In this document: positions 17,464 through 25,791 of the stretch, piece after piece
Position numbering within the stretch: the first letter of the stretch is position 1
Layout: each line of letters begins with the position of its first letter
DNA from: Termitidicoccus mucosus
GTDB taxonomy: Bacteria > Verrucomicrobiota > Verrucomicrobiia > Opitutales > Opitutaceae
Assembly (NCBI RefSeq): GCF_038725785.1
Contig: NZ_CP109796.1
Span: 6,448,501 to 6,512,500, forward strand
Direction: 5' to 3'
DNA length: 64,000 nucleotides
Made by a program: the position numbers and the translations under genes
The notes under the pieces: generated by a model
The model's database searches: none
Seen by the model: the letters and a program-made list of their open reading frames with translations, nothing else
Told to the model about the DNA's origin: nothing

Positions 17464-18453
17464 ATGAGTGTGCTTTCGCTTTCCGAAACGAGCCCGCCGC
17501 GGCCCTCGCTGGAAGAGCGCGCATTGGGCGCGTATCTCGGGTTTGCCGTCGGCGACGCGCTGGGCGCGCCGGTGGAGTTCATGACGCCGCGCGAGATCCG
17601 GGCCACACACAATGGCATCCACGATTCGATGACGGGCGGAGGGTGGCTGCGATTGAGGCCGGGACAGGTGACGGACGACACGCAGATGAGCCTGGCGCTC
17701 GGCGGCGCGATGCTGGCGAGCGGCGGATGGAATCTTCGCGCGGTGGCGGATTCGTTCGTGGGCTGGCTCCAGAGCCGTCCGGTGGATGTGGGCAACACCT
17801 GCCGCCGCGGAATCCGGCGTTATTTGCAGACGGGGACCTTGCGCGGGGCGCCGGCGGAGGAGGATGGAGGGAACGGCGCGTTGATGCGCAACCTGCCGGT
17901 GGCGCTCGGCACGCCGCCGCCGCGGGATGCGGGCGGGACGGACACCGGCGCGGGCCAGGCGGAGGGCGAGGACGCGGTGTTTGCGCAGCGGAGCATCGAG
18001 CAGGCGCGCATCACGCACGGGCATGCGCTTTCGGACGAGGCCACGGTGGCGTTGGGGCGGATGACGCGGATTTTGTTGTCGGGCGGGGAGCGCGGGGATT
18101 GCAGGCGGATCGCGGACGAGCTCGTGGCACGGCACCGGGTGTTTGCGTTTGAGCCGTGGCCGGGAAGGACGAGCGGCTACGTGGTGGACACGGTGCAGAC
18201 GGTGCTGGATGTTTTTTTCCGCGGGGAGACTTTCGAGGCGTGCCTGCTGGATGCGGTCAACCGCGGCGGCGACGCGGATACGAACGGCGCGCTGACCGGG
18301 CAGCTCGCGGGCGCATTGTGGGGAGTCCGGGCGATCCCGGAGCGATGGCTGCGAAAGCTGGACGAGCGGGTGCGCGCGGAAATAAGCGCGCAGGCGCGCG
18401 GGCTGTTGCTGCTGGGCCGGTGGAGCGGCGAGGGCGGCGGCGCGGGGAGATAA
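17464..18453 (+). CDS. draG: ADP-ribosyl-dinitrogenase reductase glycohydrolase DraG
   Basis: 329 residues from the ATG at 17464, chosen because GAGGAGG stands 5 bases before it. ADP-ribosylglycohydrolase motifs: GAYLGFAVGDALGAPVEFM, VTDDTQMSLALG (metal-binding Thr-Asp-Asp), GNGALMRNLPVAL, GGDADTNGALTGQLAGALWG. DraG removes ADP-ribose from the NifH Arg, restoring activity. Divergent from nifH and immediately followed by draT, which settles the assignment over generic ARH-family enzymes. Gene order draG-draT is the reverse of the commonly described draTG order. Confidence 0.9.
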   Translation: MSVLSLSETSPPRPSLEERALGAYLGFAVGDALGAPVEFMTPREIRATHNGIHDSMTGGGWLRLRPGQVTDDTQMSLALGGAMLASGGWNLRAVADSFVGWLQSRPVDVGNTCRRGIRRYLQTGTLRGAPAEEDGGNGALMRNLPVALGTPPPRDAGGTDTGAGQAEGEDAVFAQRSIEQARITHGHALSDEATVALGRMTRILLSGGERGDCRRIADELVARHRVFAFEPWPGRTSGYVVDTVQTVLDVFFRGETFEACLLDAVNRGGDADTNGALTGQLAGALWGVRAIPERWLRKLDERVRAEISAQARGLLLLGRWSGEGGGAGR

Positions 18454-18471
18454 AACCTGAAAATAAAAAAC

Positions 18472-19398
18472 GTGGAAACTTTTCGGAACAATGACGCGGC
18501 GGCACAGACGGCGAAGGAGGGCGCCACCGGCACGGAGCGGACGGCGGGGACAGTCCCGCGCGAGGAGTCGGCGCAGGCATTGTCGGTGTTCAGCCGGTGC
18601 AACCTGCCGCCGTGGAAAATAGGGGCCGTGGAATTCCAGGACGACCCCGAATGGCTGGAGATCGAGGGCGTGCGGACGATGGACCCGCGGCTGTTCGCGC
18701 GACTGACCGGCATCGCCGATGAGGCGGAACGGGGAAATGTGTTTCACGATTATGTGTCGGTGAAGTTTCGCCTGCACGAGTGGGAGCAGCATCAGGCCTC
18801 GGCGCGGTCGAGCCTGCGGCACAGCTACGTGCAGCTCCTGCACGGCTGGAGCGCGGACAGCAACGGGCGGGCGGGCGCGGTGCTGAAGGGATGGGTGGAG
18901 AGCAGGTTCGGCCTGCGGGCCACGTTCCATTGCGGGCGGCTCGGCGAGGACGAGACCGCGCGGGAGCGTTATTGGAACGACCGGATGCGCGGCGCGGCGG
19001 GCATGATGGGCGTGGCGATGCAGCTCGATTTGCTTTACACGTTTTGCCAGGACGAACTGCGGCGCCAGTTCGGCGGACACGAACGCTGGGTGACGCTGTA
19101 TCGCGGAACGCACGATCCCGAGGAATACGCGGTAAAAACGGATGCGGTCCCGGGCAAGGCGAGCGCCGGGCCGGAGGCGGACCTCAGCGGGGAGGAGGTG
19201 GTGGAGCTGAACTGCCTGAGTTCGTTTACCTCGGACCGGGAAGTGGCGTGGGAATTCGGCTCGCGGGTGTGGGAGGTGCGCGTACCGCTGGCCAAGGTGG
19301 TATTTTTCAACGGGCTGCTGCCGCGCTGGCTGCTCGGCGGCGAATCGGAATGGCTGGTGCTCGGCGGCGAATACCGCGTGCGGATGCTGCGGTGGTGA
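18472..19398 (+). CDS. draT: NAD-dinitrogenase reductase ADP-D-ribosyltransferase DraT
   Basis: 308 residues. DraT-type features: FSRCNLPPWKIGAVEFQDDP, LHGWSADSNGRAGAVLKGWVESRFGL, VTLYRGTHDPEEY (NAD-binding Arg region), LSSFTSDREVAWEFG (STS-like element) and FFNGLLPRWLLGGESEWLVLGGEYRVR, with the ESEWLVLGGEY carrying the catalytic Glu. Inactivates NifH, and likely AnfH, by ADP-ribosylation when fixed nitrogen or energy status changes. The 18-bp gap to draG implies one transcript. The first 30 residues are low-complexity, so the start is less sure. Confidence 0.9.
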   Translation: METFRNNDAAAQTAKEGATGTERTAGTVPREESAQALSVFSRCNLPPWKIGAVEFQDDPEWLEIEGVRTMDPRLFARLTGIADEAERGNVFHDYVSVKFRLHEWEQHQASARSSLRHSYVQLLHGWSADSNGRAGAVLKGWVESRFGLRATFHCGRLGEDETARERYWNDRMRGAAGMMGVAMQLDLLYTFCQDELRRQFGGHERWVTLYRGTHDPEEYAVKTDAVPGKASAGPEADLSGEEVVELNCLSSFTSDREVAWEFGSRVWEVRVPLAKVVFFNGLLPRWLLGGESEWLVLGGEYRVRMLRW

Positions 19399-19437
19399 GC
19401 GGTCACGTCATTTCCCAATGAAAATCACCCTTTTGTT

Positions 19438-19516
19438 GGAGGGCCGAGCTTCTGCGAGGCCGTCGCGGTTATACGCGAGGTTTTTCCGCGACGGCCTCGC
19501 AGGAGCTCGGCCCTCC
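19438..19516. repeat. Large hairpin between convergent draT and modC
   Basis: 31-bp arms (19438-19468, 19486-19516) that pair at 30 of 31 positions, loop 17 bases. Arms begin GGAGGGCCGAGCTTCTGCGA. Sits between convergent gene ends, so it can act as a bidirectional terminator or be a mobile palindrome. Confidence 0.8.
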
Positions 19517-19545
19517 AGAAGAGTGAATTTCGTTCGGAATTGGCA

Positions 19546-20646
19546 TCACACCAGCACCGCGACGGCCTTGACCTGCGCCCAGACTTGCCGGCCGGGGGCG
19601 AGGCCGAGGCGGTCGCGGGAATGGCGGGTGATGCGCGCGGAGAGGCGGGTGCCTGCGCCGAGATCGAGGCTGAGCAGGACGTGTCCGGGATCGGCGGCGG
19701 GGATTTGCTCGACGATGCGGGCCGGAAGGCTGTTCGCGATGGTGGTGCCGTCGGGCGGCTGAAGGGCGAGGCTGACATCGCCGGCCTTGATGCGGATGCG
19801 CAGGGCGCGGCCGGGGACATCGGGCGACGGGCGCGTGATGCGGAGTTCGCCGCCGGGGAAGGCCACCGTGGAAAAATGATAATCCGGATCGTGGGCGACA
19901 ACCGTGCCGTCGATCACGACGCTGGCATCGTCGAAGAAACCGGGAGGAAGATCGAGGCGGGCGAGCGTGGACGCCAGCGGCCCGCTGGCCGCGACGCGCC
20001 CGCCGGAGAGCAGCACGAGATGGTCGGCGAGGCGGATCACCTCGTCGGGCGAATGGCTGACGTAGATGACCGGGATGTCGAGCGCGTCGCGGAGGCGTTC
20101 GAGGTAGGGCAGGATCTCGGCCTTGCGGGCGTGGTCGAGCGCGGCGAGCGGCTCGTCCATGAGGAGCAGGCGCGGCGAGGCGAGCAGGGCGCGAGCGATG
20201 GCGACGCGCTGGCGTTCGCCGCCGGAGAGGGTTTGCGGGCGGCGGTCCAGCAGATGGCCGATGCCGAGAAGCCCCGTGAGGTCCGCGATGTCGGCCGAGG
20301 GCGCGGCGGGGGCGGGCGGGCGCCGCCTGCGCCCGTATTCGAGATTTTGATACACGCTGAGGTGGGGAAACAGGCTGGCCTCCTGGAAAACATAACCGAG
20401 CGCGCGGCGATGCACGGGCACGCGGTGGCGGCGCCCGCTGTCGAGCCACGTTTCCCCGTTGACGGAAAGAAAGCCGGACGCCGCCGGTTCGAGCCCGGCG
20501 AAGGCGCGCAGGCACGTGGTCTTGCCGGAGCCAGAATGCCCGAAGAGCGCGGTGACGCCGCGGCCGGGCAGCGCGAGATCGACATCGAGCGTGAATCCCG
20601 GATGGGCCACGCGGATGCGCGCGTGGATGGAGGCCGCCGCGCTCAT
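19546..20646 (-). CDS. modC: Molybdate ABC transporter ATP-binding protein ModC
   Basis: 366 residues, typical ModC. ABC ATPase with Walker [10 protein letters not shown] (about residue 35), signature [10 protein letters not shown], Walker [13 protein letters not shown] and H-loop SHS. A C-terminal Mop/TOBE domain follows ([14 protein letters not shown]...[35 protein letters not shown]), which binds molybdate in other ModC proteins and can inhibit transport. The start at 20646 overlaps the modB stop in an ATGA; longer frames would sit inside modB. Confidence 0.95.
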   Translation of the reverse strand: MSAAASIHARIRVAHPGFTLDVDLALPGRGVTALFGHSGSGKTTCLRAFAGLEPAASGFLSVNGETWLDSGRRHRVPVHRRALGYVFQEASLFPHLSVYQNLEYGRRRRPPAPAAPSADIADLTGLLGIGHLLDRRPQTLSGGERQRVAIARALLASPRLLLMDEPLAALDHARKAEILPYLERLRDALDIPVIYVSHSPDEVIRLADHLVLLSGGRVAASGPLASTLARLDLPPGFFDDASVVIDGTVVAHDPDYHFSTVAFPGGELRITRPSPDVPGRALRIRIKAGDVSLALQPPDGTTIANSLPARIVEQIPAADPGHVLLSLDLGAGTRLSARITRHSRDRLGLAPGRQVWAQVKAVAVLV

Positions 20647-21302
20647 GCGTTTTTGCGGACAAGGCGCTCGCTGAGCCAGAGGGCGCCGAAGGCGAGCGCG
20701 ATGGAAATGGCGAGCAGGACGGAGGCCTCGGCGTCGCGCCCGAGCTGCACGTGATGGTAGATGCCGAGAGCCAGCGTGATGGTCTCGCCGGGAATGACGC
20801 CGGCGATCATGATGGTGGCGCCGAACTCGCCGAGGGCGCGGGCGAAGGCGAGCACGGCGCCCGCCAGCAGGCCGCGAGCCGCGAGCGGGAGCGTGACGGT
20901 GAAGAACGCGTCCCACGGCCCGGCGCCGAGGGTGCGGGCCACCTGGTTGAAGCGCGGATCGACCTCCTCGAAGGCCACGCGGGCCGTGCGCACGAAAAGC
21001 GGAAACGACATGACGGCGGTGGCGATGAGCACCGCCTTCCAGGTGAAGACGATTTCGATGCCGAGCATGTTTTCAAAAAAACTCCCCAGCGGCCCGCGGC
21101 GCCCCACGAGTTTCAGCAGGATCAGCCCGGTGGCCACGGGCGGGATGACGAGCGGGAGCGCCACGAGCGTCTCCACGGCGGCTTTGCCCGGCCAGGCCGG
21201 ACGGGCAAGCAGCCAGGCGAGCGCGATGCCGGGCGGAAGGATGAGCAGCGTGCCGGCCAGCGCGATCGCGAGCGTGAAGAGCGTGATTTGCAGGACGTCC
21301 AT
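20643..21302 (-). CDS. modB: Molybdate ABC transporter permease ModB
   Basis: 219 residues with about five hydrophobic segments, e.g. [20 protein letters not shown] at the N-terminus. The cytoplasmic EAA coupling loop is seen in [37 protein letters not shown], and [13 protein letters not shown] is the classic ModB stretch. Inner-membrane channel of the molybdate importer; coupled to modC by a 4-bp overlap. Confidence 0.95.
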   Translation of the reverse strand: MDVLQITLFTLAIALAGTLLILPPGIALAWLLARPAWPGKAAVETLVALPLVIPPVATGLILLKLVGRRGPLGSFFENMLGIEIVFTWKAVLIATAVMSFPLFVRTARVAFEEVDPRFNQVARTLGAGPWDAFFTVTLPLAARGLLAGAVLAFARALGEFGATIMIAGVIPGETITLALGIYHHVQLGRDAEASVLLAISIALAFGALWLSERLVRKNA

Positions 21303-21350
21303 GCAGGGGAGGCGGCGGGGCCGGTCGCCCCGATTTTCGATTTTTGGATT

Positions 21351-22118
21351 TCAGGGGCCGGGCGGGAGGAAGCCGTATTTGGCGAAGACCGCCTGTGCCT
21401 CGGACCCGGCCAGCCAGGCTGCGAACCGTTTGGCGGCCTCCGGAGATTTGCCGGCTTTGACGACGGCCACGGGATAGGTGATCGACGGGCCCTCGGCGAG
21501 CGGGACTTCGACGGCGATTTTCACCTTTTGGGAAATCAACGCGTCGGTTTTGTAAACGATGCCGGCGTCGGCATTGCCGGCCTCGACGGCGGCAAGCACG
21601 GCGCGGACGTTGTCCAGAAAAACGGTCTTCGCCTGCAAGCCGTCCCAGAGTCCGAGTTTGCCGAGATATTCCTTCGAATAGGTGCCGACGGGCACGGTGG
21701 CGGGATCGCCGAAGGCCACGCGTCTGACCGCGGGAGAGGCGAGATCGGACATCGCGGCAACGGGGGCGGGACGGTCGGCGGCGACGACCAGCACGAGCGT
21801 GTTGGCGAGGATGGTCTTGCGCGTGCCGGGGAGGAGGAGTCCGCCGTTTTCGAGCTGATCGACGCGGAGTTCGTCGGCCGAGATGATGACGTCGGCGGGC
21901 GCACCTTCGCGGATCTGGCGGGTGAGGGCGCCGGAGGATGCGAGATTGAAGCGGAGCTTGTCGCCCGTGGCCTTGGCGTAGCCGGGGGCAAGCTCATTGA
22001 GCGCGTCGGAGAGGCTGGCGGCGGCGAAGACGGTGAGGTCGGCGGCGCGCGCGGCGGTGGTGGCGAGGCCGGAGAGGGCCAGCGCGAGGGCGAGCGTGAG
22101 AGTGAGGATGCGTTTCAT
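21351..22118 (-). CDS. modA: Molybdate-binding periplasmic protein ModA
   Basis: 255 residues. Signal peptide with hydrophobic core LTLTLALALALSGLATTAARA. Mature start DLTVFAAASLSDALNELAPGYAKATG, the ModA hallmark; NLASSGALTRQIREGAPADVIISA contains the Ser residues that hydrogen-bond the oxyanion. GNADAGIVYKTDAL is the second lobe signature. Delivers molybdate or tungstate to ModBC. The 48-bp gap to modB contains a GATTTTCGATTTTTGGATTT repeat phrase also seen in the UvrD insertion. Confidence 0.95.
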   Translation of the reverse strand: MKRILTLTLALALALSGLATTAARAADLTVFAAASLSDALNELAPGYAKATGDKLRFNLASSGALTRQIREGAPADVIISADELRVDQLENGGLLLPGTRKTILANTLVLVVAADRPAPVAAMSDLASPAVRRVAFGDPATVPVGTYSKEYLGKLGLWDGLQAKTVFLDNVRAVLAAVEAGNADAGIVYKTDALISQKVKIAVEVPLAEGPSITYPVAVVKAGKSPEAAKRFAAWLAGSEAQAVFAKYGFLPPGP

Positions 22119-22167
22119 GTGATGCGGATTGTTTCAGGAGGATTAGCAGGAACGGGGCCCGGCCGGG

Positions 22168-23577
22168 TCAGAACAGGAGCTGGAGGCGGGAGAAAAAGTT
22201 GAGTTCGTTGTCGAGCGACGCGGGCGCGTCGCTGTAGTCGGTTTTTTCGAGACCGAAGCGGGCTTGGACGACGTCGTTGAAATACCAATGAAGGCCGATG
22301 CCGTAACTGAAGGCCTTTGACGGGGCGGAAGTGAGCGCGTCGTCGATGCCGAGCCCGGCCACGCGGCCCACGAGTTCAAAGGCGCCCCAGGCGCCGTTTT
22401 CCACGCTGAACGGCCTGGACGGGGACACGCCTTTGGCCGTGGCTTTTTCGCCGGTGAGAACATAACCGCCGCTGACGCGCCAGGCGGTGTTGCTGATGGT
22501 GTCGCCGGCGGGGCGGTCAAACCGGTCCAGCGCGTATTCGGCAATCGCGCTGTAAGGTTTTCCGGGAAACCAGGCGATGGCGGGGGCGATGCGGAGATGG
22601 TCGCCGTCCACGCTGCTGCCCGTGCCGGGAATGTTCTCCTGGCTGCCGGCTTTGATGGCCGGGCTTGAAGCCGTTTCCTTGCCGAAAGAGGCCCCGACGC
22701 TGAAGGCGAGGGCGGAGAGGAGGTTTTGCTGTTTCTTGAACGGGGTTGCCGTGAGGCGGCCCGAGAAGGTGAAGTCGCGGTCGTTGTCGCCCGTATGGAC
22801 ATTGGCCCAGTCGTTGTTGGCCGCGCCGTTAAAAACGCCCAGCCGATAGTCGATCAGCCCGTCGGCGAAGGATCCGAATGCCTCGAGTCCCAGATCGCGA
22901 TTGGGTAGGAGCTGGTTGGTGAAAGAAGCCTCGATGAAGTGGCGGTTGTCGGGCCCTTCGAGGGAGGCGGGGGTTTTGAATTTGCCGGCCTTGATATTAA
23001 ACTCAGGGGTCAGGCCGGCCTGTATCCAGCCGTCGAACAGTTTGTGGGCTTGGGTGCCGGCAAACTCCGGCGTCAGGTTAAAACTAAAGATTTTATAGAA
23101 GGTCCCGCTGATGGGCGTGCGGACGCGGCGCATGAGAAAGCCGTCGTTTTTCGTCTCGTTTCCCTTGATATAAACCCGCGCGTCGGCCTGGACAAACGCG
23201 CCGATTTTCACCGAAAAATCCTTGGCGGGCGAAGTCACCGCGAAGCCTTTGCCGTCGAGCGAGACCTTGGGCGTGGTGGCGACATCCTTGCCCTCGTCGG
23301 CATCGGCCATGACTTGGCGCTTTTCGAGGGTCTCAACTTTCTTCGAGAGAAGCTCGATCTGCCGGCGCAGGAGGCTGATTTCGTCGCTGTCGGAGGCGGC
23401 TGCGCGCGCCGGGACGGGCGCAACGAGGGCCGCCGCGCAGGCGACGGCGAGAAGCGCGAGCCTTCCCCGGGAAGCGCATGCGGACAGCGCGCGGAAAAAC
23501 GCGCCTTGGCGGGAGGCGCGGTGAGCTGAGGGAGCATGAGTTTGCCTGTGTGAGTCCGGCAATGTGCAATTTTTCAT
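22168..23577 (-). CDS. OprO/OprP-like porin upstream of modA
   Basis: 469 residues. The signal peptide ends near PARAAA; then a coiled segment (DEISLLRRQIELLSKKVETLEKRQV) typical of phosphate-selective porins, followed by a 16-strand-type barrel with GFLMRRVRTPISGTFYKIFSFNLTPEF and C-terminal ...FFSRLQLLF ending in Phe for BAM recognition. Position 50 bp upstream of modA on the same strand suggests an outer-membrane entry for molybdate or tungstate. That specificity is inference; OprO/P relatives carry phosphate or polyphosphate. Start at 23577 (MKNCTL) chosen over 23604 for the signal peptide. Confidence 0.85.
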   Translation of the reverse strand: MKNCTLPDSHRQTHAPSAHRASRQGAFFRALSACASRGRLALLAVACAAALVAPVPARAAASDSDEISLLRRQIELLSKKVETLEKRQVMADADEGKDVATTPKVSLDGKGFAVTSPAKDFSVKIGAFVQADARVYIKGNETKNDGFLMRRVRTPISGTFYKIFSFNLTPEFAGTQAHKLFDGWIQAGLTPEFNIKAGKFKTPASLEGPDNRHFIEASFTNQLLPNRDLGLEAFGSFADGLIDYRLGVFNGAANNDWANVHTGDNDRDFTFSGRLTATPFKKQQNLLSALAFSVGASFGKETASSPAIKAGSQENIPGTGSSVDGDHLRIAPAIAWFPGKPYSAIAEYALDRFDRPAGDTISNTAWRVSGGYVLTGEKATAKGVSPSRPFSVENGAWGAFELVGRVAGLGIDDALTSAPSKAFSYGIGLHWYFNDVVQARFGLEKTDYSDAPASLDNELNFFSRLQLLF

Positions 23578-23613
23578 AGACACGATATCAAAAGCATGTG
23601 ACATTCCTGTTAC

Positions 23614-24747
23614 ATGAAAAAGACCACGCAGGACTTGGCATTACCTTTGCATAAAATGTCCGGCAGGCGGCATGCGCTGGGTTTTTCCCAAGCCGAACTG
23701 GCGCGCCGCTGCGGGGTGACGCGGCAGTTTGTAAATCTGGTCGAATGCGGACGGACGCAGCCCAACGTGCAGGTCGCATTGCGCCTCGCGTCGGAGTTGC
23801 AGACCTCGGTGGAAGAACTGTTCGGCGAAAAGGTGGAGCCCGCCGCCGAGGAGATTCCGGTAAACTTGGTGGCCGAAAACCCGTCCCCGTCCGCGCGCAT
23901 TAATCTGGCATGGGTGTCGCGGCGCTGGATCGGGCACAGGGCCGACACCGCGGCGTCACTGGGCGGCGGATTCCAGGAGGCGGATGCGGTGGCGACAAAA
24001 ACCGGCGGCGCATGGCATGCCCGGGTCGCGCGGGGGAAAATGCTGGCGGACATGCAGCATAACGTCGCGATTGCGGGATGCGATCCGGCTCTGGCGCTGC
24101 TCGTGGACGGACGGATCGGGCCGGGGTTGCCGGGACGCAGCTTCTGGGTGAACTGTGGGAGCGGGCGAGCGCTTGAATTGCTGGCGGGCGGGGCGGTGCA
24201 TGTCGCAGGTTTGCACAGCGGCAATGGCCGGAGGGAGGAAAACCTGCACGAACTGCGGCGGCTCGATCCTCACCGGCGCTGGCGGCTGGTGCGTTTCACC
24301 CAATGGGAGCAGGGATGGATGGTGCGGCCCGGCATGGAAAGAAAGCTCGGCAAGGCGGAAAGCCTGGCGGCGGGCGGTCTGCGGCTGGCCAACCGCGAGC
24401 GGGGATCAGGCAGCCGGAATTGGATAGACGGCCAGTTGCGCGCGATGGGACTGGCCGGCTCGCTGGTGCCGGGCTACGGGAGGGAATTCGAAAGCCACTG
24501 GGAATGCGCGCGGGCGCTGCTGCAAGGCGATGCGGATGTCGCGGCCGGACCGCGGGCGGTCGCCGAGATGACGGGACTGAAATTCGTGCCCGACGGCATG
24601 GTCGCCTTTGACCTGGTCATTCCGCGGGCATTGCTGGAGCTGCCGCGCGTGGCGGCGTTGCTGGACGGATTGCGCACGCGCCGGCTGCGCGGCGAGATCG
24701 AAAGCCTGCCGGGCTATCGCGCGGACGAGGCGGGGATGCTGGTGTGA
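23614..24747 (+). CDS. XRE regulator fused to periplasmic-binding-protein-like domain (Mo-responsive candidate)
   Basis: 377 residues. Residues 15-70 are an HTH_3 domain (RRHALGFSQAELARRCGVTRQFVNLVECGRTQPNVQVALRLASELQ). The rest is a PBP-like ligand domain of the type found fused to MerR/XRE helices and related to ModA-like proteins (IAGCDPALALLV, HVAGLHSGNG, DGQLRAMGL, DVAAGPRAVAEMTGLKFVP). Divergent from the porin-modABC operon with only 36 bp between starts; that interval contains CATGT-N12-ACATG, a possible operator. No ModE is seen, so this is the likely regulator of the mod operon. Ligand is inferred. Confidence 0.82.
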   Translation: MKKTTQDLALPLHKMSGRRHALGFSQAELARRCGVTRQFVNLVECGRTQPNVQVALRLASELQTSVEELFGEKVEPAAEEIPVNLVAENPSPSARINLAWVSRRWIGHRADTAASLGGGFQEADAVATKTGGAWHARVARGKMLADMQHNVAIAGCDPALALLVDGRIGPGLPGRSFWVNCGSGRALELLAGGAVHVAGLHSGNGRREENLHELRRLDPHRRWRLVRFTQWEQGWMVRPGMERKLGKAESLAAGGLRLANRERGSGSRNWIDGQLRAMGLAGSLVPGYGREFESHWECARALLQGDADVAAGPRAVAEMTGLKFVPDGMVAFDLVIPRALLELPRVAALLDGLRTRRLRGEIESLPGYRADEAGMLV

Positions 24748-24781
24748 GCGAAGCGGCGGATGAAAACAAGGAGCGGGGAAA

Positions 24782-24991
24782 TCACTCCACGCCGACCATG
24801 ACCGAGGAGGCCTTGATGACGGCGGAGGCGGTCATGCCTTTTTTCAGTTTCAGCTCGGTCGCGGCGCTGGTGGTCACACTGGCCGAGATGCTCACGCCGG
24901 GGGCGATCTCGATGGTGATGAGGCTGCTGATCGGGCCTTTTTTGATGGCGGTTATTTTTCCGGGGAGGATGTTGCGGGCGCTTAGTTTCAT
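24782..24991 (-). CDS. mop: Mono-domain Mop molybdate-binding protein (molbindin)
   Basis: 69 residues, one Mop/TOBE domain: MKLSARNILPGKITAIKKGPISSLITIEIAPGVSISASVTTSAATELKLKKG, then TASAVIKASSVMVGVE. Clostridial and proteobacterial Mop proteins of this size form hexamers that store molybdate in the cytosol. A sigma54 promoter ends 30 bp upstream of its ATG, which ties it to nitrogen-fixation regulation. It is convergent with the XRE-PBP regulator gene. Confidence 0.93.
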   Translation of the reverse strand: MKLSARNILPGKITAIKKGPISSLITIEIAPGVSISASVTTSAATELKLKKGMTASAVIKASSVMVGVE

Positions 24992-25019
24992 GGGCTTTCA
25001 GTTTGGCTCCATTTTATGA

Positions 25020-25035
25020 TGCAAAGAGCATGCCA
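25020..25035 (-). promoter_or_regulatory. Sigma54 promoter of mop
   Basis: Minus strand TGGCATGCTCTTTGCA: GG-N10-GC spacing and TTGCA -12 box. The mop ATG lies about 30 bp downstream. Just upstream (25043-25081) is an interrupted palindrome ATGCCGGCGCC...GGCGCCCGCTGGCAT that could be a regulatory site. Confidence 0.8.
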
Positions 25036-25085
25036 CAATGTCATGCCGGCGCCAGAATTTGCATCCGGCGCCCGCTGGCATTTAT

Positions 25086-25254
25086 GGGTGTGACTCAAAG
25101 TGATGTCAGCGAATAACCCGAAGATGCGTGCGTAGCGCATCCTGCCTGCCGTCGTTATTTTATCACGCGAAGCGCGGCATTCTCTTTGGAAAAAATAAAG
25201 CCAGCGGCGCTTCGCGCCTTCTTTTTCGACGGCAGGCAGGATGCCTGCGCTACG
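25086..25254. repeat. Dispersed double-stem palindromic element, copy 1
   Basis: Left border GGGTGTGACTCAAAGTGATG. Outer arms 25128-25154 and 25227-25254 (CCTGCCTGCCGTCG / CGACGGCAGGCAGG) enclose inner arms CGCGAAGCGC / GCGCTTCGCG. A second copy with the same layout is at 41379-41565. It ends 16 bp before a sigma54 promoter. Confidence 0.85.
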
Positions 25255-25270
25255 AGGCTAATGGCTTGAA

Positions 25271-25286
25271 TGGCACGCCACTTGCT
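25271..25286 (+). promoter_or_regulatory. Near-consensus sigma54 promoter pointing to anfA
   Basis: TGGCACGCCACTTGCT, a near-perfect match to TGGCAC-N5-TTGCW. The first convincing plus-strand gene downstream is anfA, 505 bp away, so a long leader or a missed small gene is implied. Confidence 0.75.
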
Positions 25287-25791
25287 TGGATAGATGAACG
25301 CCTTGGTTGCAGGAGTATTTCCCGAATAAGGATGATGAGCGATCCTGCTTTGGTGTAGGCAACGCCGCCAACGGAAATTTTATGATTCGCGCGCGCGCGT
25401 GAATCCACTGTTCCGGCATCGATTAATATGCATGTCACCAGCGCATGGCTTCTTTATTTTTATCATCACTGCTTCGTTGCGAAGCCGGGCATGGCCGCGT
25501 TGGTGTTGTTGTATATTAAAAAGGTTCCCCGCTATTTTGAATGGCATGTTCAAAACATGCTTTTTCGAATATCGTTCCGAGTGCAGCGACATCCTCAAAC
25601 AATGACTAACCAAAACTTATGCATCCAAGAAGCTGTCTTTCCACAGGTGCGGCGGAGCGAGGATAACGGCCGGGCTTCGGGGTGCTGGCATGTTTACTGC
25701 TCGCCTGTATATCATATCCGGCAATGGCCTGTATCACGACGCAAACAGGATCAACGCACGATATGGGAGGGGTTAATTTTTATATGAATCC
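25287..25791. other. Non-coding leader between sigma54 promoter and anfA
   Basis: Fairly AT-rich compared with the flanks. Plus-strand frames of 68 and 119 codons exist (25399-25605, 25428-25787) but show no recognisable motif and no good ribosome binding site. No terminator was recognised. It is best read as a long 5' leader or regulatory region for anfA. Confidence 0.5.

Noticed and set aside
25399-25787. Overlapping small frames before anfA
   Set aside because: No recognisable motif, no good ribosome site, and two frames overlap each other.
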